Both the position numbers and the translations under genes were made by a program. The notes beneath the pieces are model-generated. The model saw only the letters and a program-made list of their open reading frames with translations, did no database searches and was not told the origin of the DNA. Source: a virus. Taken from it: DNA of 22,942 bases. The stretch is taken from the IMG/VR virus record IMGVR_UViG_3300030430_000775, positions 1 to 22,942 of that record; one strand, 5' to 3'. This document shows, one piece after another, positions 8,019-16,570 of the stretch. Each line of letters begins with the position of its first letter. The stretch's first letter is position 1.

Positions 8019-10275
8019 CGGGAGCCTCCTGCGGAGGCCCGTCCGCTACTGGTCCTTGACCTCGGTATTCTTGGTTGATGTCGGCGTTTCGCGTGAATCC
8101 GTATCGCTCGGAGAAGTCTCTGTCGACTTCATCGATCCGCGCGGTGAGCTTTGAGATGAGACTGCGAACTTTCCGTTGAAGATCGGGTGATCCTGCGGAA
8201 GATGCTGCTCTGATATAATCTTCGCCATTTTTGTTAACGCTCCAATCGTTACCGACGTAGCCCTCTTGGGCATTGAACGTACCCAGTTTTACTCCAGCAT
8301 CGTCATCTAAGTCCAGTCTTTCGACAGCTTGTTTTACCAGTGCGTGGAACTCGGCATTTGTCCGAAGCATATCGTCGGAGAACCATGTGTCCTCCATTGC
8401 TTTGCTGCCGTCTTTGTTCTTTCGTGCAAATGCAAAGTTGATTAGGCGCACACCACCAGGCGCTGCGATCGGGTTATAATCTGTGTGGCCACTCAATTCA
8501 GCCATGATTTCACCGAGCTGCTTTGTTTCGCGCTCTGAGAACTGTCTTCCAATCTCAATCAAGACGCCCTGGGAATCTGTCTTAGTCGCGTTGTAGAACG
8601 GTCGATGGAAACCAACGCCGTCCTGTTTCATAACCACGCCCCGAACTGCGGCATAGGCATGCATTAAATCCAGAGCGCCTGGCTCGACCTCTCCATACTT
8701 TGTGCCGCCAGCTTTCGGTATCGCCAGCTCGGTCTGTGTGCCAGGGCTAACCTTGCCCTCAAAGTATCCCGGTGCTTCAAAGTCACCTGGCGTTGGGATG
8801 CCCAGCTCTTTGGCTACAAGGTCATTACCGTCTTCATCAAGGAACACCTTTGAAACAGCGACGTGATATTCCTGCTGTACTTCGTAGGGGGCATCGAACA
8901 TTTCTGGCAAATGGTTGCCGGTGCGCCCTGGTATGCTCTCCCAGCTTATCTGCGCCTTGTTGTTAAGCAGCGCATCAGAGTAATCAAAGGCAGCGTCTGC
9001 AACGCTAGTGCCTTCATCTTTGGCTTTGTTAGCCACCCAGATCGCCGCCTGAACTTGCTGTGGCTCCCAACCCAAACGATCTGCAATGCGCTTTGTTTCC
9101 TCTTCTACAAAGGTATATTGGGCATCGGTTGGTGAGCCACTATAAGGACTTCCATCCGGGTTTTTAAATCCAAACGCCCTCATCATCCAGATGTCTGCGG
9201 TAACGCCCTGTACCTTTGTCGGGTCAATTTCTCTCATAAGATTGATGTAAAAGTTATTTGTTTTGCGGCCTTCCCAATCAGTGCCTTCAAAAACAGCTTG
9301 GACCCTTTTGCTCATCGCAGCCGGGAAGCGGCCAGTCTTTATTGGCCTGCCGGCTTTGAATTGGGCGTATGCCCGTAGCGCATGATCAAAGTTAGGTTTC
9401 ACGCCCGTGGTAGCCGACGTGATTGCAATCGCTTGCACTAATTTTTCTGCTTCTTCCTTGTCGCCGCCGAGCGCATCCAGAATAGCTTTGCCGCTACGCT
9501 CATACCAGAAACGACCTGGCTCACCTTCCTTTGCTGCGGCTTCTAGATTCACACGCAGCGTGTCTAAGGTTTTTTGTGAATTGATGCCTGGAGGAGCGCC
9601 CACCACCTGACCAGATTTGCGAACCTTGCGGCCGGCATAGGACAGTGCCTTGTCAATGGCCGTCTCCATGTCGCCACCAGCGGCGAGGGTGGTGGAGCCG
9701 GCAGCGTCATCCAGCCGTGCCTGGGCAGCTTCACCCGCTCTGACCACCCCCGACCTGATCGTATCAACGCCGCCTTTAGCAACAGCGGCTGCACCCGGTA
9801 TACTGAAAAACGATGAGCCTTCAGCGACATCCAGCATCATCTTTTTGTCCTCTTCGCTAAAGCCAGCGTTGTTGACGATGTCTGTGTAGAGGCCCAGGAA
9901 CCGCTCGGAGCCGATTGCTTCGGAGATGTCGGTCATGGTGGTGGTGAAGGCTTCCAGCCGGCCCTGATCGCCGGGAAACAGTGCGCTGCCCAGACCGCCG
10001 ATCAAAGACACTAGATCACCGGGCAGACCGGCCGCACCAGCCACTAGGCCGGCCCCGGCACTGCCGACAGCCTTGGGCAGATCAGCCAGACCCTCTTTGA
10101 TGTTCTCCATCGGTGTGCCGTCACGGGTCATCCGGGGTGCATCGCCACTGGGATAGAATGCTTGGCCCTCAACCCGTGGCACCTCCAGCGATACGCCGCC
10201 TTCCTGAATCTTGAACTCATGGCCCAGCTCTCTGGCTTCATGGCTCTCGCGTCTGGCTTGGAAAAGGTCAATCAT
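8011..10275 (-). CDS. Internal virion protein with possible HhH-GPD-like domain (754 aa)
   Basis: A 754-aa protein. Residues about 60-100 are Gly/Ala-rich and hydrophobic (AGAGLVAGAAGLPGD, then LVSLIGGLGSALF), a possible membrane-interacting segment. Residues about 250-420 form a distinct conserved-looking block: YERSGKAILDALGGD, AITSATTGVKPNFDHALRAY, GRPIKTGRFPAA, EGRKTNNFYINL, GVTADIWMMRAFGF, then GWEPQQVQAAIWVA. A second block (residues about 540-600) has AYAAVRGVVMKQDGVGFHRP. Similar blocks occur in uncharacterised proteins of marine phages. The GRKTxN...D-x4-R spacing recalls HhH-GPD DNA glycosylases, but this is a hypothesis. ATGA overlap with the gene before, 8-nt overlap with the gene after, and GGAGG 7 nt before the ATG. 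As a member of the internal-protein cluster it is probably packaged and ejected with the DNA. Confidence 0.75.
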   Translation of the reverse strand: MIDLFQARRESHEARELGHEFKIQEGGVSLEVPRVEGQAFYPSGDAPRMTRDGTPMENIKEGLADLPKAVGSAGAGLVAGAAGLPGDLVSLIGGLGSALFPGDQGRLEAFTTTMTDISEAIGSERFLGLYTDIVNNAGFSEEDKKMMLDVAEGSSFFSIPGAAAVAKGGVDTIRSGVVRAGEAAQARLDDAAGSTTLAAGGDMETAIDKALSYAGRKVRKSGQVVGAPPGINSQKTLDTLRVNLEAAAKEGEPGRFWYERSGKAILDALGGDKEEAEKLVQAIAITSATTGVKPNFDHALRAYAQFKAGRPIKTGRFPAAMSKRVQAVFEGTDWEGRKTNNFYINLMREIDPTKVQGVTADIWMMRAFGFKNPDGSPYSGSPTDAQYTFVEEETKRIADRLGWEPQQVQAAIWVANKAKDEGTSVADAAFDYSDALLNNKAQISWESIPGRTGNHLPEMFDAPYEVQQEYHVAVSKVFLDEDGNDLVAKELGIPTPGDFEAPGYFEGKVSPGTQTELAIPKAGGTKYGEVEPGALDLMHAYAAVRGVVMKQDGVGFHRPFYNATKTDSQGVLIEIGRQFSERETKQLGEIMAELSGHTDYNPIAAPGGVRLINFAFARKNKDGSKAMEDTWFSDDMLRTNAEFHALVKQAVERLDLDDDAGVKLGTFNAQEGYVGNDWSVNKNGEDYIRAASSAGSPDLQRKVRSLISKLTARIDEVDRDFSERYGFTRNADINQEYRGQGPVADGPPQEAPDG

Positions 10276-12110
10276 TGCTCGACCTCCGAGGCTTCCTTGA
10301 GATTTTTGATGAACCCGGCAATAGAAGCATCACTGATATTTCTTAAAGCTGGAATGCGCTCTCGTACCTCAAGTCTCTTCTGTGCTTGGAGAAAATCAAT
10401 CACAGACACAAAGTCTCCATCTTCAAACTTGTCCTGCCCTATGGCTTGAAGCTCTTTCTCAAATCCGTTCACCAAGTCAATGATTCTATTGCCTGAAGTG
10501 ATTTTTATTTTGTTTTCAACTTCGATAATCGCGTCACCCTCATCGGTGATTAGCTCATTGGCGATTGCGAAGGCATCGTAGTTCTGACCAAGTTGGCGTG
10601 CTTCAGTTAGGCGTCTTTCTAGCTTGCCTCGCAGTCGCGCAAAAATCTGAGCTTTCTGGAAGTTGGGGTCAGTGTCTTTGATGGCAGTATAGTTTGTCGG
10701 CAGCTCAAACAATCCGCGCATGAACGCGGCCGTTTCAGAGAACTCCTCGTTTTCAATTTTGTTTGCCTCGCCTTGGAAATATTCAATGTCCTTGTTGCTC
10801 AAGGTGCCGTTGGCAACAGCCGCCGCCACATTATCAAATGACAGCTCGGCACTTGATATTAGATTGACCAAGGCGTTGCGAACGTCTGGATCAGACACTG
10901 TTCGACGACGGCCGGCTTCGATGAACTTCTCTTCAAGGTTCGCTGCTTCTAGTGGATCATTTCGGCGAAGGGCGTCGATTGCGGTTTTGAAAGCCTCGGT
11001 GTCACCTTTACCCATTGCGGTGATCACGGCAGCTTTAAGTTGGGGCAGCGCAGCTTCAGACTTTGCATTGACGTTTGCCTGTTCGTTCTCCTCAAAATTG
11101 ATCTGTTCGCTGCGTAGCGTCCGTAGCTCTTTCGCTATCTCGCTGTTTGACATGCCCATGCTTTTCAGGAGCTGGACAGAGTTTCTGACGCCGATGGGTG
11201 TTTTGCCACCAAGTCTATTTGCCTGCACGTCCGAGATAATTGCGACCGGGTCTGGCTGGGCAAAGGTGGCGTCGGTCAGGACTTGCATGGCGGCAGTCTT
11301 TTGCGTGGCATCCATGTTGTCCTGGAAGGTTCTGATTTCTGAACCAGACAGGAAGCTGACTGATTTTGTCGTTTGCTCTTGGCGCTTTTTCTCAATGGCG
11401 TCCACGCCACCTTGGCCGGTCAGGAGATCGCCGATTGCTTCGACACTGAATATTGTTTCGTGCGCCTGTAGGAAGCCGGCTTCCAGTCGCTCGTTGTTTT
11501 TTTTCACATAGGCTTCTAGGTATTTGTTGAATTTGCTGTTGGCAGTGATGGCCGCTTGGGCGCGGAACTTACGCGCCACGCCGGGTGCATTCTCATCTAG
11601 GACCGCCGCATAACCGGCGTTGATTGTATCTAACGCATCAGCGAAGGACTGCGGACTGAAGTCTGTGACGTCGTTATCAGCAGCCAGCTTGGCGCGGCGC
11701 TCATCTGTCATGGTTTGGTCGTTGAGGGCCACGTCAAATACTTGGGCTAGATTCGACATCCGGTTTGTGGCTAGGGCGGTGATTTCGTCATCGGCGATTG
11801 CCAGAGCTGCCTTGCGGACTGACCGGCCATAGACCGTGGTGTCATCACCGGGCAGCTCCAGCTCTTCGCCCGACGCATAGGCTTCGTTGATTTGCTGCGG
11901 GGTAGGCGCGTTTTCTGCCCCGTATTCAGCGCCTTCAATCCTAGCTTTGTCGGCGGCTTGGTTCAGGAAGAAGGACGATAGCCGGTCCAGTGAGCTGGCA
12001 AGCTGCGACAGCCCCTGGGCCTGAACGCGCTGATTGGTAAAGTCTACACGTTGAACCCGTGTGACCCGGTTGGTTTCTCTGAGCCGTATGGATGTCGGTT
12101 GTCTCGCCAT
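10272..12110 (-). CDS. Helical internal virion protein, T7 gp15-like position (612 aa)
   Basis: A 612-aa, almost wholly alpha-helical protein with alternating charged segments (for example NQAADKARIEGAEYGAEN near the start, LRTLRSEQINFEENEQANVN in the middle, and an Arg/Glu-rich end). It has no cysteine-rich, membrane or signal segments. Position and composition match the second of the three T7 ejected core proteins (gp14, gp15, gp16), and it is somewhat shorter than T7 gp15 (747 aa). In T7 these proteins stack as the internal core on the portal and extend the tail across the periplasm. It begins one base inside the stop of the 165-aa gene and ends in an ATGA overlap, so translation is probably coupled. 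There is no direct sequence motif; the assignment rests on synteny and helical character. Confidence 0.75.
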   Translation of the reverse strand: MARQPTSIRLRETNRVTRVQRVDFTNQRVQAQGLSQLASSLDRLSSFFLNQAADKARIEGAEYGAENAPTPQQINEAYASGEELELPGDDTTVYGRSVRKAALAIADDEITALATNRMSNLAQVFDVALNDQTMTDERRAKLAADNDVTDFSPQSFADALDTINAGYAAVLDENAPGVARKFRAQAAITANSKFNKYLEAYVKKNNERLEAGFLQAHETIFSVEAIGDLLTGQGGVDAIEKKRQEQTTKSVSFLSGSEIRTFQDNMDATQKTAAMQVLTDATFAQPDPVAIISDVQANRLGGKTPIGVRNSVQLLKSMGMSNSEIAKELRTLRSEQINFEENEQANVNAKSEAALPQLKAAVITAMGKGDTEAFKTAIDALRRNDPLEAANLEEKFIEAGRRRTVSDPDVRNALVNLISSAELSFDNVAAAVANGTLSNKDIEYFQGEANKIENEEFSETAAFMRGLFELPTNYTAIKDTDPNFQKAQIFARLRGKLERRLTEARQLGQNYDAFAIANELITDEGDAIIEVENKIKITSGNRIIDLVNGFEKELQAIGQDKFEDGDFVSVIDFLQAQKRLEVRERIPALRNISDASIAGFIKNLKEASEVEQ

Positions 12111-12607
12111 CAGGTCACCGTTGTGCCGCTACCGGTAAACCCAGCCGTCGGGTAGACTTGCCCCGCCGCAAAAATGCTCTGGCCTACAGTGATGAACGCT
12201 TGGGTCTTCGCCATCCTCATTGCGTTGTCGGCAGCGGTGCGCTGCATGCCAGCCTGATATTTAGACATGGCTATAGCAAAGTCAGCATTGCTCTTGGCCC
12301 CTTTGAGCTGGGTCACGCCTTCACGCATGTTGAGGTTTGCTATCAGGTCTGGCGTGGTGCCGGACATAAACGGGTCCATGTTGCTGGCCGCTTGCCGTGC
12401 GGTGTTTGCCGCCAGAACCCTTTCCAGATTCTTCAGCGCCTGAACACCTTCACGCCTAGCGTTCACAGCGGTGACCCGTCCTTGCAATTCAGATTGCCTA
12501 GATTCAGCGTTGAGCTGATCGCGTTTTGCTTTGCCAGCATCAAGTTGAGCCTTGGCGCTCAATACCCCGGTGACGACTGCGACGGCTGCTAATACTGGAC
12601 CTGACAT
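12110..12607 (-). CDS. Internal virion protein B-like (T7 gp14-type, 165 aa)
   Basis: A 165-aa protein. A short hydrophobic N-terminus (GPVLAAVAVVTGVLSA, residues 3-18) is followed by a long helical, Ala/Arg/Gln-rich stretch (KAKRDQLNAESRQSELQGR, then NLERVLAANTARQAASN) and a hydrophobic C-terminal helix (AFITVGQSIFAAGQVY). Size and build resemble T7 gp14 (196 aa), the first ejected protein, which sits in the outer membrane after infection. The start directly abuts the tail tubular B stop (TAG then ATG) with AGGG upstream. The neighbouring 612-aa internal protein follows with a one-base overlap. It probably forms the portal-proximal part of the ejected core. Confidence comes from context plus the characteristic N-terminus and composition. 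Confidence 0.78.
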   Translation of the reverse strand: MSGPVLAAVAVVTGVLSAKAQLDAGKAKRDQLNAESRQSELQGRVTAVNARREGVQALKNLERVLAANTARQAASNMDPFMSGTTPDLIANLNMREGVTQLKGAKSNADFAIAMSKYQAGMQRTAADNAMRMAKTQAFITVGQSIFAAGQVYPTAGFTGSGTTVT

Positions 12608-14692
12608 CTACTGCCCTATCGATACTTTGTAGTCGAGGGCCAACAAGGTGAAGAACACCGGCTGGCTTTGACTGATGGTGATTTGTGCGTCCCGGTCATA
12701 GCCGAGGAACCCTTGCGTCTTTTTCAAGCCCGTGAAGGTCGGCACCGCTCCTGCGCCAGACAAGGGCAGGGACTGCAACGAAACTTCACGTCCGTTCACG
12801 GTAAGGTTCTGCGATTTGTATAGAACCGGGTTGATCTCCAGGATGCGCCGGCGTTGGCTTTGAATGGTGCCGGATGGCAGACGTGGCTCAAAGGGCTGCG
12901 TCCTGACCGTGACGGTGTAGGGAAGCCCCACCTCGGCATAGCTGCTGGGTGTGCCACCCAGCGTCACCTGGCCGCTGCTGACGGTCTGATCGCTGTCTAC
13001 GATGTCATCGCGCACAATGTTGACGGTCTTGCCCTCCAGGTGGCTGAGAGAGCCGGCAGTGGCACTTCCCGGCAAGCCCTGGTCGGGTGAGGTGGCCCCG
13101 CTGAAATACTGGATGGCTGCATCAGTGGTGCGGTCATCATCGAAGGTTTCGATATAGTATTTTGTGGCGCTGTTGATCGTGCGCTTCACGATGACATAGA
13201 TGGTGTCTAGATCGACGCCGACATCGGTAAACTGACCGTCAGTGGTCAAGCTGGACGGGGCGACGATGGACTGACCGCGATTGATCATAAAAGCCGAGAT
13301 GCTGCCGGCCAGGTCGGTACTGGCGGGACGATAGCCGGCAGTGTCAGTGCCGTTGACGATCAGCAACAGATCACCTTCGGTGGTGTCGGTGGCAGGGCGT
13401 AGAGCCATCCGCTTAGGGTCCATAAGCAAATGTGAACTCAACAGGGAGATATTGTTGGCCACATAAGACAGCTCCACGTCTGAAAACAGCAGCTCACGCA
13501 ATGCTTTGCCTTGACGCTGTATGAACAGGGTGCCACCCTCGGCAGCTTGCGGCCGGATGCCGACCTTGGAGCCGCGCCGCGTGGCTGACTTGATTGTGAC
13601 GTTCGACGGCGTGATCGGGTCTAGATCAGCCTGGGGCAGGAAGAACTCGGCCCCCGTGGTGAATATCTGTAGGTCACGGCCAGAGCGGATGCCGGTGATA
13701 GCATTGACCGCATCGGTTGTGAGGGTGATCAGAAACGCATCGTCATCTAGTGATTGACTGGGTTTGAAGTTGTTGTGGTCCCCAACCACTGATGCGAACA
13801 AGGTGGCGGGTAGCGAGGCGCTGCCACCAAAATACAATCGTCCCTCATGGAAGGAACAGGTGCGTGGCCAGCCGCGGGTATTGGACCAGGCATCTTCATA
13901 ACCTGTTTCAATCTCAAGGTCGTCAAACTGTATTCCATCGGTGTTGATGAACGGAATTTCAACGATACAGTCGATATCACGAACACTGATGAATCTGACA
14001 ATTCTAGCTCGGCCAAATCCTCTAGGCTCTTGGACCTGTATGAACTGGTCCACCATTCCTGAATTGAAAACGTCGGTGTTTGCAGTGATCGTTATGTTGC
14101 CATCGGTGGCGCTCGGCGTTGCTGCCCCTGGGTTGGACAAATTTGTAACGCTAGTTCCAAACCGCACTTTTGGTATTGATAGTGACAAGGCCGTCGCTGA
14201 CCAGGTGGTATTGTTGGCCCCGCGCTGTATCTGGAACGGCGCAAAATTCTCATGGACGATGATCAGCGTGTCCTGGCTCTGAGTGAAATAGAGCTTGTCC
14301 ATGTCGAAGTTGCTGACCTCATAGAGAGTGCCAACGGAATAATCTAGGTAGCTGTTGCCCGAACCGTTGATGTTGGTAAGCAGTGTCTGGTTGGCGAAGA
14401 ACCTGAACCGGATGGTCGAGGTCGTGTTCAGAGCCGAGGCCACGATCATAAAGTTTTGCGTCGTGGAGAACTCGAACGGAATCAGGACCGAGCCATTGCT
14501 GGGATTGTCACCAGTGATATCGGTTATGAAGCGAAGACCAGGCCGGCGGGTGAAGCCACCCTGCGGCTCAAAGATGACATTGTCGGCAGTCTCGACCGAC
14601 GAATAGTATTGCTGCAAATCGATCCGGCCCCGCAGGAGCGGGTCCAGCTCACCATTCGTAAAGCTAGACTGATATTGCTGTAGCCGTGTCAT
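12608..14692 (-). CDS. Tail tubular protein B (nozzle, T7 gp12-like)
   Basis: A 694-aa beta-rich protein (T7 gp12 is 794 aa). The N-terminus reads LQQYQSSFTNGELDPLLRGR, then DLQQYYSSVETADNVIFEP and QGGFTRRPGLRFI. This is the hallmark opening of phage tail tubular protein B / stabilisation proteins. Further on are RTCSFHEGRLYFGGSASLPA and LFASVVGDHNNF, also typical of the family. It forms the nozzle of the short tail through which DNA leaves. The gene starts in an ATGA overlap with tail tubular A, with little Shine-Dalgarno of its own, so coupled translation is likely. It is immediately followed by the gp14-like gene, the same order as in T7 apart from gp13. Confidence 0.93.
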   Translation of the reverse strand: MTRLQQYQSSFTNGELDPLLRGRIDLQQYYSSVETADNVIFEPQGGFTRRPGLRFITDITGDNPSNGSVLIPFEFSTTQNFMIVASALNTTSTIRFRFFANQTLLTNINGSGNSYLDYSVGTLYEVSNFDMDKLYFTQSQDTLIIVHENFAPFQIQRGANNTTWSATALSLSIPKVRFGTSVTNLSNPGAATPSATDGNITITANTDVFNSGMVDQFIQVQEPRGFGRARIVRFISVRDIDCIVEIPFINTDGIQFDDLEIETGYEDAWSNTRGWPRTCSFHEGRLYFGGSASLPATLFASVVGDHNNFKPSQSLDDDAFLITLTTDAVNAITGIRSGRDLQIFTTGAEFFLPQADLDPITPSNVTIKSATRRGSKVGIRPQAAEGGTLFIQRQGKALRELLFSDVELSYVANNISLLSSHLLMDPKRMALRPATDTTEGDLLLIVNGTDTAGYRPASTDLAGSISAFMINRGQSIVAPSSLTTDGQFTDVGVDLDTIYVIVKRTINSATKYYIETFDDDRTTDAAIQYFSGATSPDQGLPGSATAGSLSHLEGKTVNIVRDDIVDSDQTVSSGQVTLGGTPSSYAEVGLPYTVTVRTQPFEPRLPSGTIQSQRRRILEINPVLYKSQNLTVNGREVSLQSLPLSGAGAVPTFTGLKKTQGFLGYDRDAQITISQSQPVFFTLLALDYKVSIGQ

Positions 14693-15318
14693 CGCACATC
14701 CGTCAGCAGATAATCACCTACAACCGAGGGCGTCTGGCCGCCGGCATCAATGTTCGCCGCCTGACGGAAGTAGCCACCTCGGAAACCATCGGCGGCGGTG
14801 CCAAGAGCTACCGAGCGCCAATATTCTGATTTTGTCGTTTGATCTGTGATGACCTCGGCCAAGTGCCAGGCCATCTGATAGGCCAAGAGCTGCACGAAGT
14901 AGGTCGGCATCAGCCCTTCGGATACCGCCTTCTGATAGTCAATATGGATTTCGGTAGCGTCAGTAATCAGCACCGCGCCGCCGGTTGGCGACTGGGCGAT
15001 CTCCCAGACTTTGAAGATTGCTGCCCCGGCTAGAGAGCTGGTGCGAACGGCCCGTGGCACGCCAGTGACCATGTCGTTGGGCAGCAGAAACTGATTGTCG
15101 TATTCGTTGTTGGGGCTGACCGTATCTTTGGTGAGCTGCTGCTTGGCAATGGTGAAGCTCCAGGGATACATCCCGAACGTCTGGAACTTTACCTCTTTGT
15201 AGATTGTGGTAGCGGCTGTTGCTGCCGGCGTTCCATCTGCAAACGATGTAATTGCTTCGGCCCCCAACAACAGGAGTGCCTTGTTACAGATGCTAACATC
15301 GGTATCGCCAACGGCCAT
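14689..15318 (-). CDS. Tail tubular protein A (adaptor/gatekeeper, T7 gp11-like)
   Basis: A 209-aa protein (T7 gp11 is 196 aa). The opening DVSICNKALLLLGAEAITSF is the family signature (ICNxAL..LGA..I.SF), followed by AATTIYKEVKFQTFGMYPWS, where a helix leads into the conserved PW motif; EIHIDYQKAV comes later. The protein forms the adaptor ring between portal and nozzle. GGAGG lies 5 nt before the ATG. The gene sits between the small head protein and tail tubular B, with which it overlaps by 4 nt. A perfect 8-bp hairpin just upstream of the ribosome site may adjust expression relative to the capsid genes. Confidence 0.93.
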   Translation of the reverse strand: MAVGDTDVSICNKALLLLGAEAITSFADGTPAATAATTIYKEVKFQTFGMYPWSFTIAKQQLTKDTVSPNNEYDNQFLLPNDMVTGVPRAVRTSSLAGAAIFKVWEIAQSPTGGAVLITDATEIHIDYQKAVSEGLMPTYFVQLLAYQMAWHLAEVITDQTTKSEYWRSVALGTAADGFRGGYFRQAANIDAGGQTPSVVGDYLLTDVR

Positions 15319-15337
15319 CTAAACCTCCACGGGGAAG

Positions 15338-15357
15338 GGGGCCGGCGAACCGGCCCC
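15338..15357 (-). other. Perfect 8-bp hairpin between small head gene and tail tubular A
   Basis: GGGGCCGG (15338-15345) and CCGGCCCC (15350-15357) are perfectly complementary around a 4-nt loop, which reads TTCG on the minus strand. It follows the preceding stop by 6 nt and precedes the GGAGG ribosome site of tail tubular A. No T tract follows in the sense direction (CTTCCCC), so it is not a classical terminator. A processing site, mRNA 3' stabiliser or partial attenuator that lowers tail protein relative to capsid is more likely. Confidence 0.6.
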
Positions 15358-15363
15358 GTTCGT

Positions 15364-15645
15364 TTAGTCACTATCGGTTTGGGCGATAGTTGTGCCATTG
15401 GTTACATCAACGACACTGCCAGTATTGCTGGCCACAGTGTGGATCGAAGACGCCAGAGTGCCGCCGGTGGAGGTTACCGAAATGATAACGTCACCAACTG
15501 CCACGTCTTTTGCCACGTCGTTGAAGTAACCTTCGCCGTCCACCACTGTGACAGCATCGGCTGTCGTGTAGGTGAACAACTGGGGTGCGGTGCCTTTTTT
15601 AGACTGACCGCCGATTGGGTTCCAACCCGCTCTTGCAAATGCCAT
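15364..15645 (-). CDS. Small protein after capsid, possible head decoration/structural protein (93 aa)
   Basis: A 93-aa, beta-rich protein with the pattern AFARAGWNPIGGQSKKGTAP, then LFTYTTADAVTVVDGEGYF, then VGDVIISV and VVDVTNGTTIAQTDSD. Genes with this TYTTADAVATV...GYF...VGDVI layout commonly sit straight after the capsid gene in many phages and are called hypothetical or structural. It has a textbook TAGGAGG site 7 nt before the ATG, which predicts high expression, as expected for a capsid-associated product. It lies 11 bases after the capsid stop and is followed by a strong hairpin. A decoration or cementing role is inference from position and predicted abundance only. Confidence 0.75.
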   Translation of the reverse strand: MAFARAGWNPIGGQSKKGTAPQLFTYTTADAVTVVDGEGYFNDVAKDVAVGDVIISVTSTGGTLASSIHTVASNTGSVVDVTNGTTIAQTDSD

Positions 15646-15656
15646 GATCAGTCCTC

Positions 15657-16508
15657 CTAGCTTTCGTCCATGACGACATCGACGATGCCATCAGTGTCAA
15701 TCGCTACAGCGCCCATCGAAAGCATCGCGGTCACAAGGAACGACGTTTTCTGAGGGATGTAGTTGATTTCCGTTTTCGGTGCGATACCGACAGCCACACC
15801 TATGGCGCTGCGGTGGAACGCAAAGCCGGTGCGGTCGTTGGTTGCCAGCGGCAAACCGCCTTCATCACGATCGCCCACAATGTGGAACTGGAAGCCCATC
15901 ATCGTGTTTATGCTGCCCTGAACCAGAGCTTGCAGTGTCTGGAAATCGCTCGAAATCGCACGCTCATCACCCAGCAACCCAGCCAGGTTGTTGGCGTGAA
16001 TCACAAAGTGACGATCGGTGGGCGGCACGTTCTTCGCATCCAGTGCCTTCTTGGCAGCAATGATCTTGCCGACATTGAGGTTTGATGCGGAGGCCGAGCC
16101 ACTGGTGACCACGGTCTTGGCGACAGTAGAGCCAGCCGAGGCGGTATTCAGAGCATCGATGATGATCTGGTCCTCACGCCGGCCGATGGCGTTACCCACC
16201 ACCTGTGCCAGCTCCTGGCGCTCGTCAAAGTTGACTTTGGCCTGGTTGAACACATCCGAGTATTCAGCAGCCACAAAGTCAGAAAGCGTACAGCTCACCT
16301 GACTGAAGGCAGCGTTGATCGGCACGACATCGGTTTGGGGCGTGCGCGGAGACGCCTGACCCTTACCAACCTTCGGGAACTTGACGGTATCACCGACAAC
16401 CCCGGTGCGCGTCCGCGCAGCCCCGCGAAGCACGGCAGCAGACTGGTACGCCTGATGCACTTCAGCTTCAAAGAGCTGGACAAACGCTGGAGAGAGATTC
16501 GTGGACAT
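15657..16508 (-). CDS. Major capsid protein
   Basis: A 283-aa protein starting MSTNLSPAFVQLFEAEVHQA, a common opening of podovirus major capsid proteins (a helical N-arm with xFVxxFxxEVxQAYQ). Then come GDTVKFPKVGKGQA, ERQELAQVVGNAIGRREDQI (spine-helix-like) and FHRSAIGVAVGIAPKTEINY towards the end; HK97 fold is expected. I chose the ATG at 16508 over an upstream in-frame one (16598) because GAGGAG sits 9 nt before it; the upstream 30 residues (rich in Arg, Ser and Gly) are translated leader. No procapsid protease site is evident. It is preceded by a long structured leader and its own promoter-like motif, consistent with very high expression. Confidence 0.93.
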   Translation of the reverse strand: MSTNLSPAFVQLFEAEVHQAYQSAAVLRGAARTRTGVVGDTVKFPKVGKGQASPRTPQTDVVPINAAFSQVSCTLSDFVAAEYSDVFNQAKVNFDERQELAQVVGNAIGRREDQIIIDALNTASAGSTVAKTVVTSGSASASNLNVGKIIAAKKALDAKNVPPTDRHFVIHANNLAGLLGDERAISSDFQTLQALVQGSINTMMGFQFHIVGDRDEGGLPLATNDRTGFAFHRSAIGVAVGIAPKTEINYIPQKTSFLVTAMLSMGAVAIDTDGIVDVVMDES

Positions 16509-16570
16509 GATTGTCACTCCTCGTTTGAACACACAAGATTTTCGCCTTGCGGGTTGTCGGGAGTGATCCC

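Noticed and set aside
10720-11511. 263-aa plus-strand open frame
   Set aside because: It is a shadow of the 612-aa helical virion protein, with no recognisable motif and no gene context on that strand.
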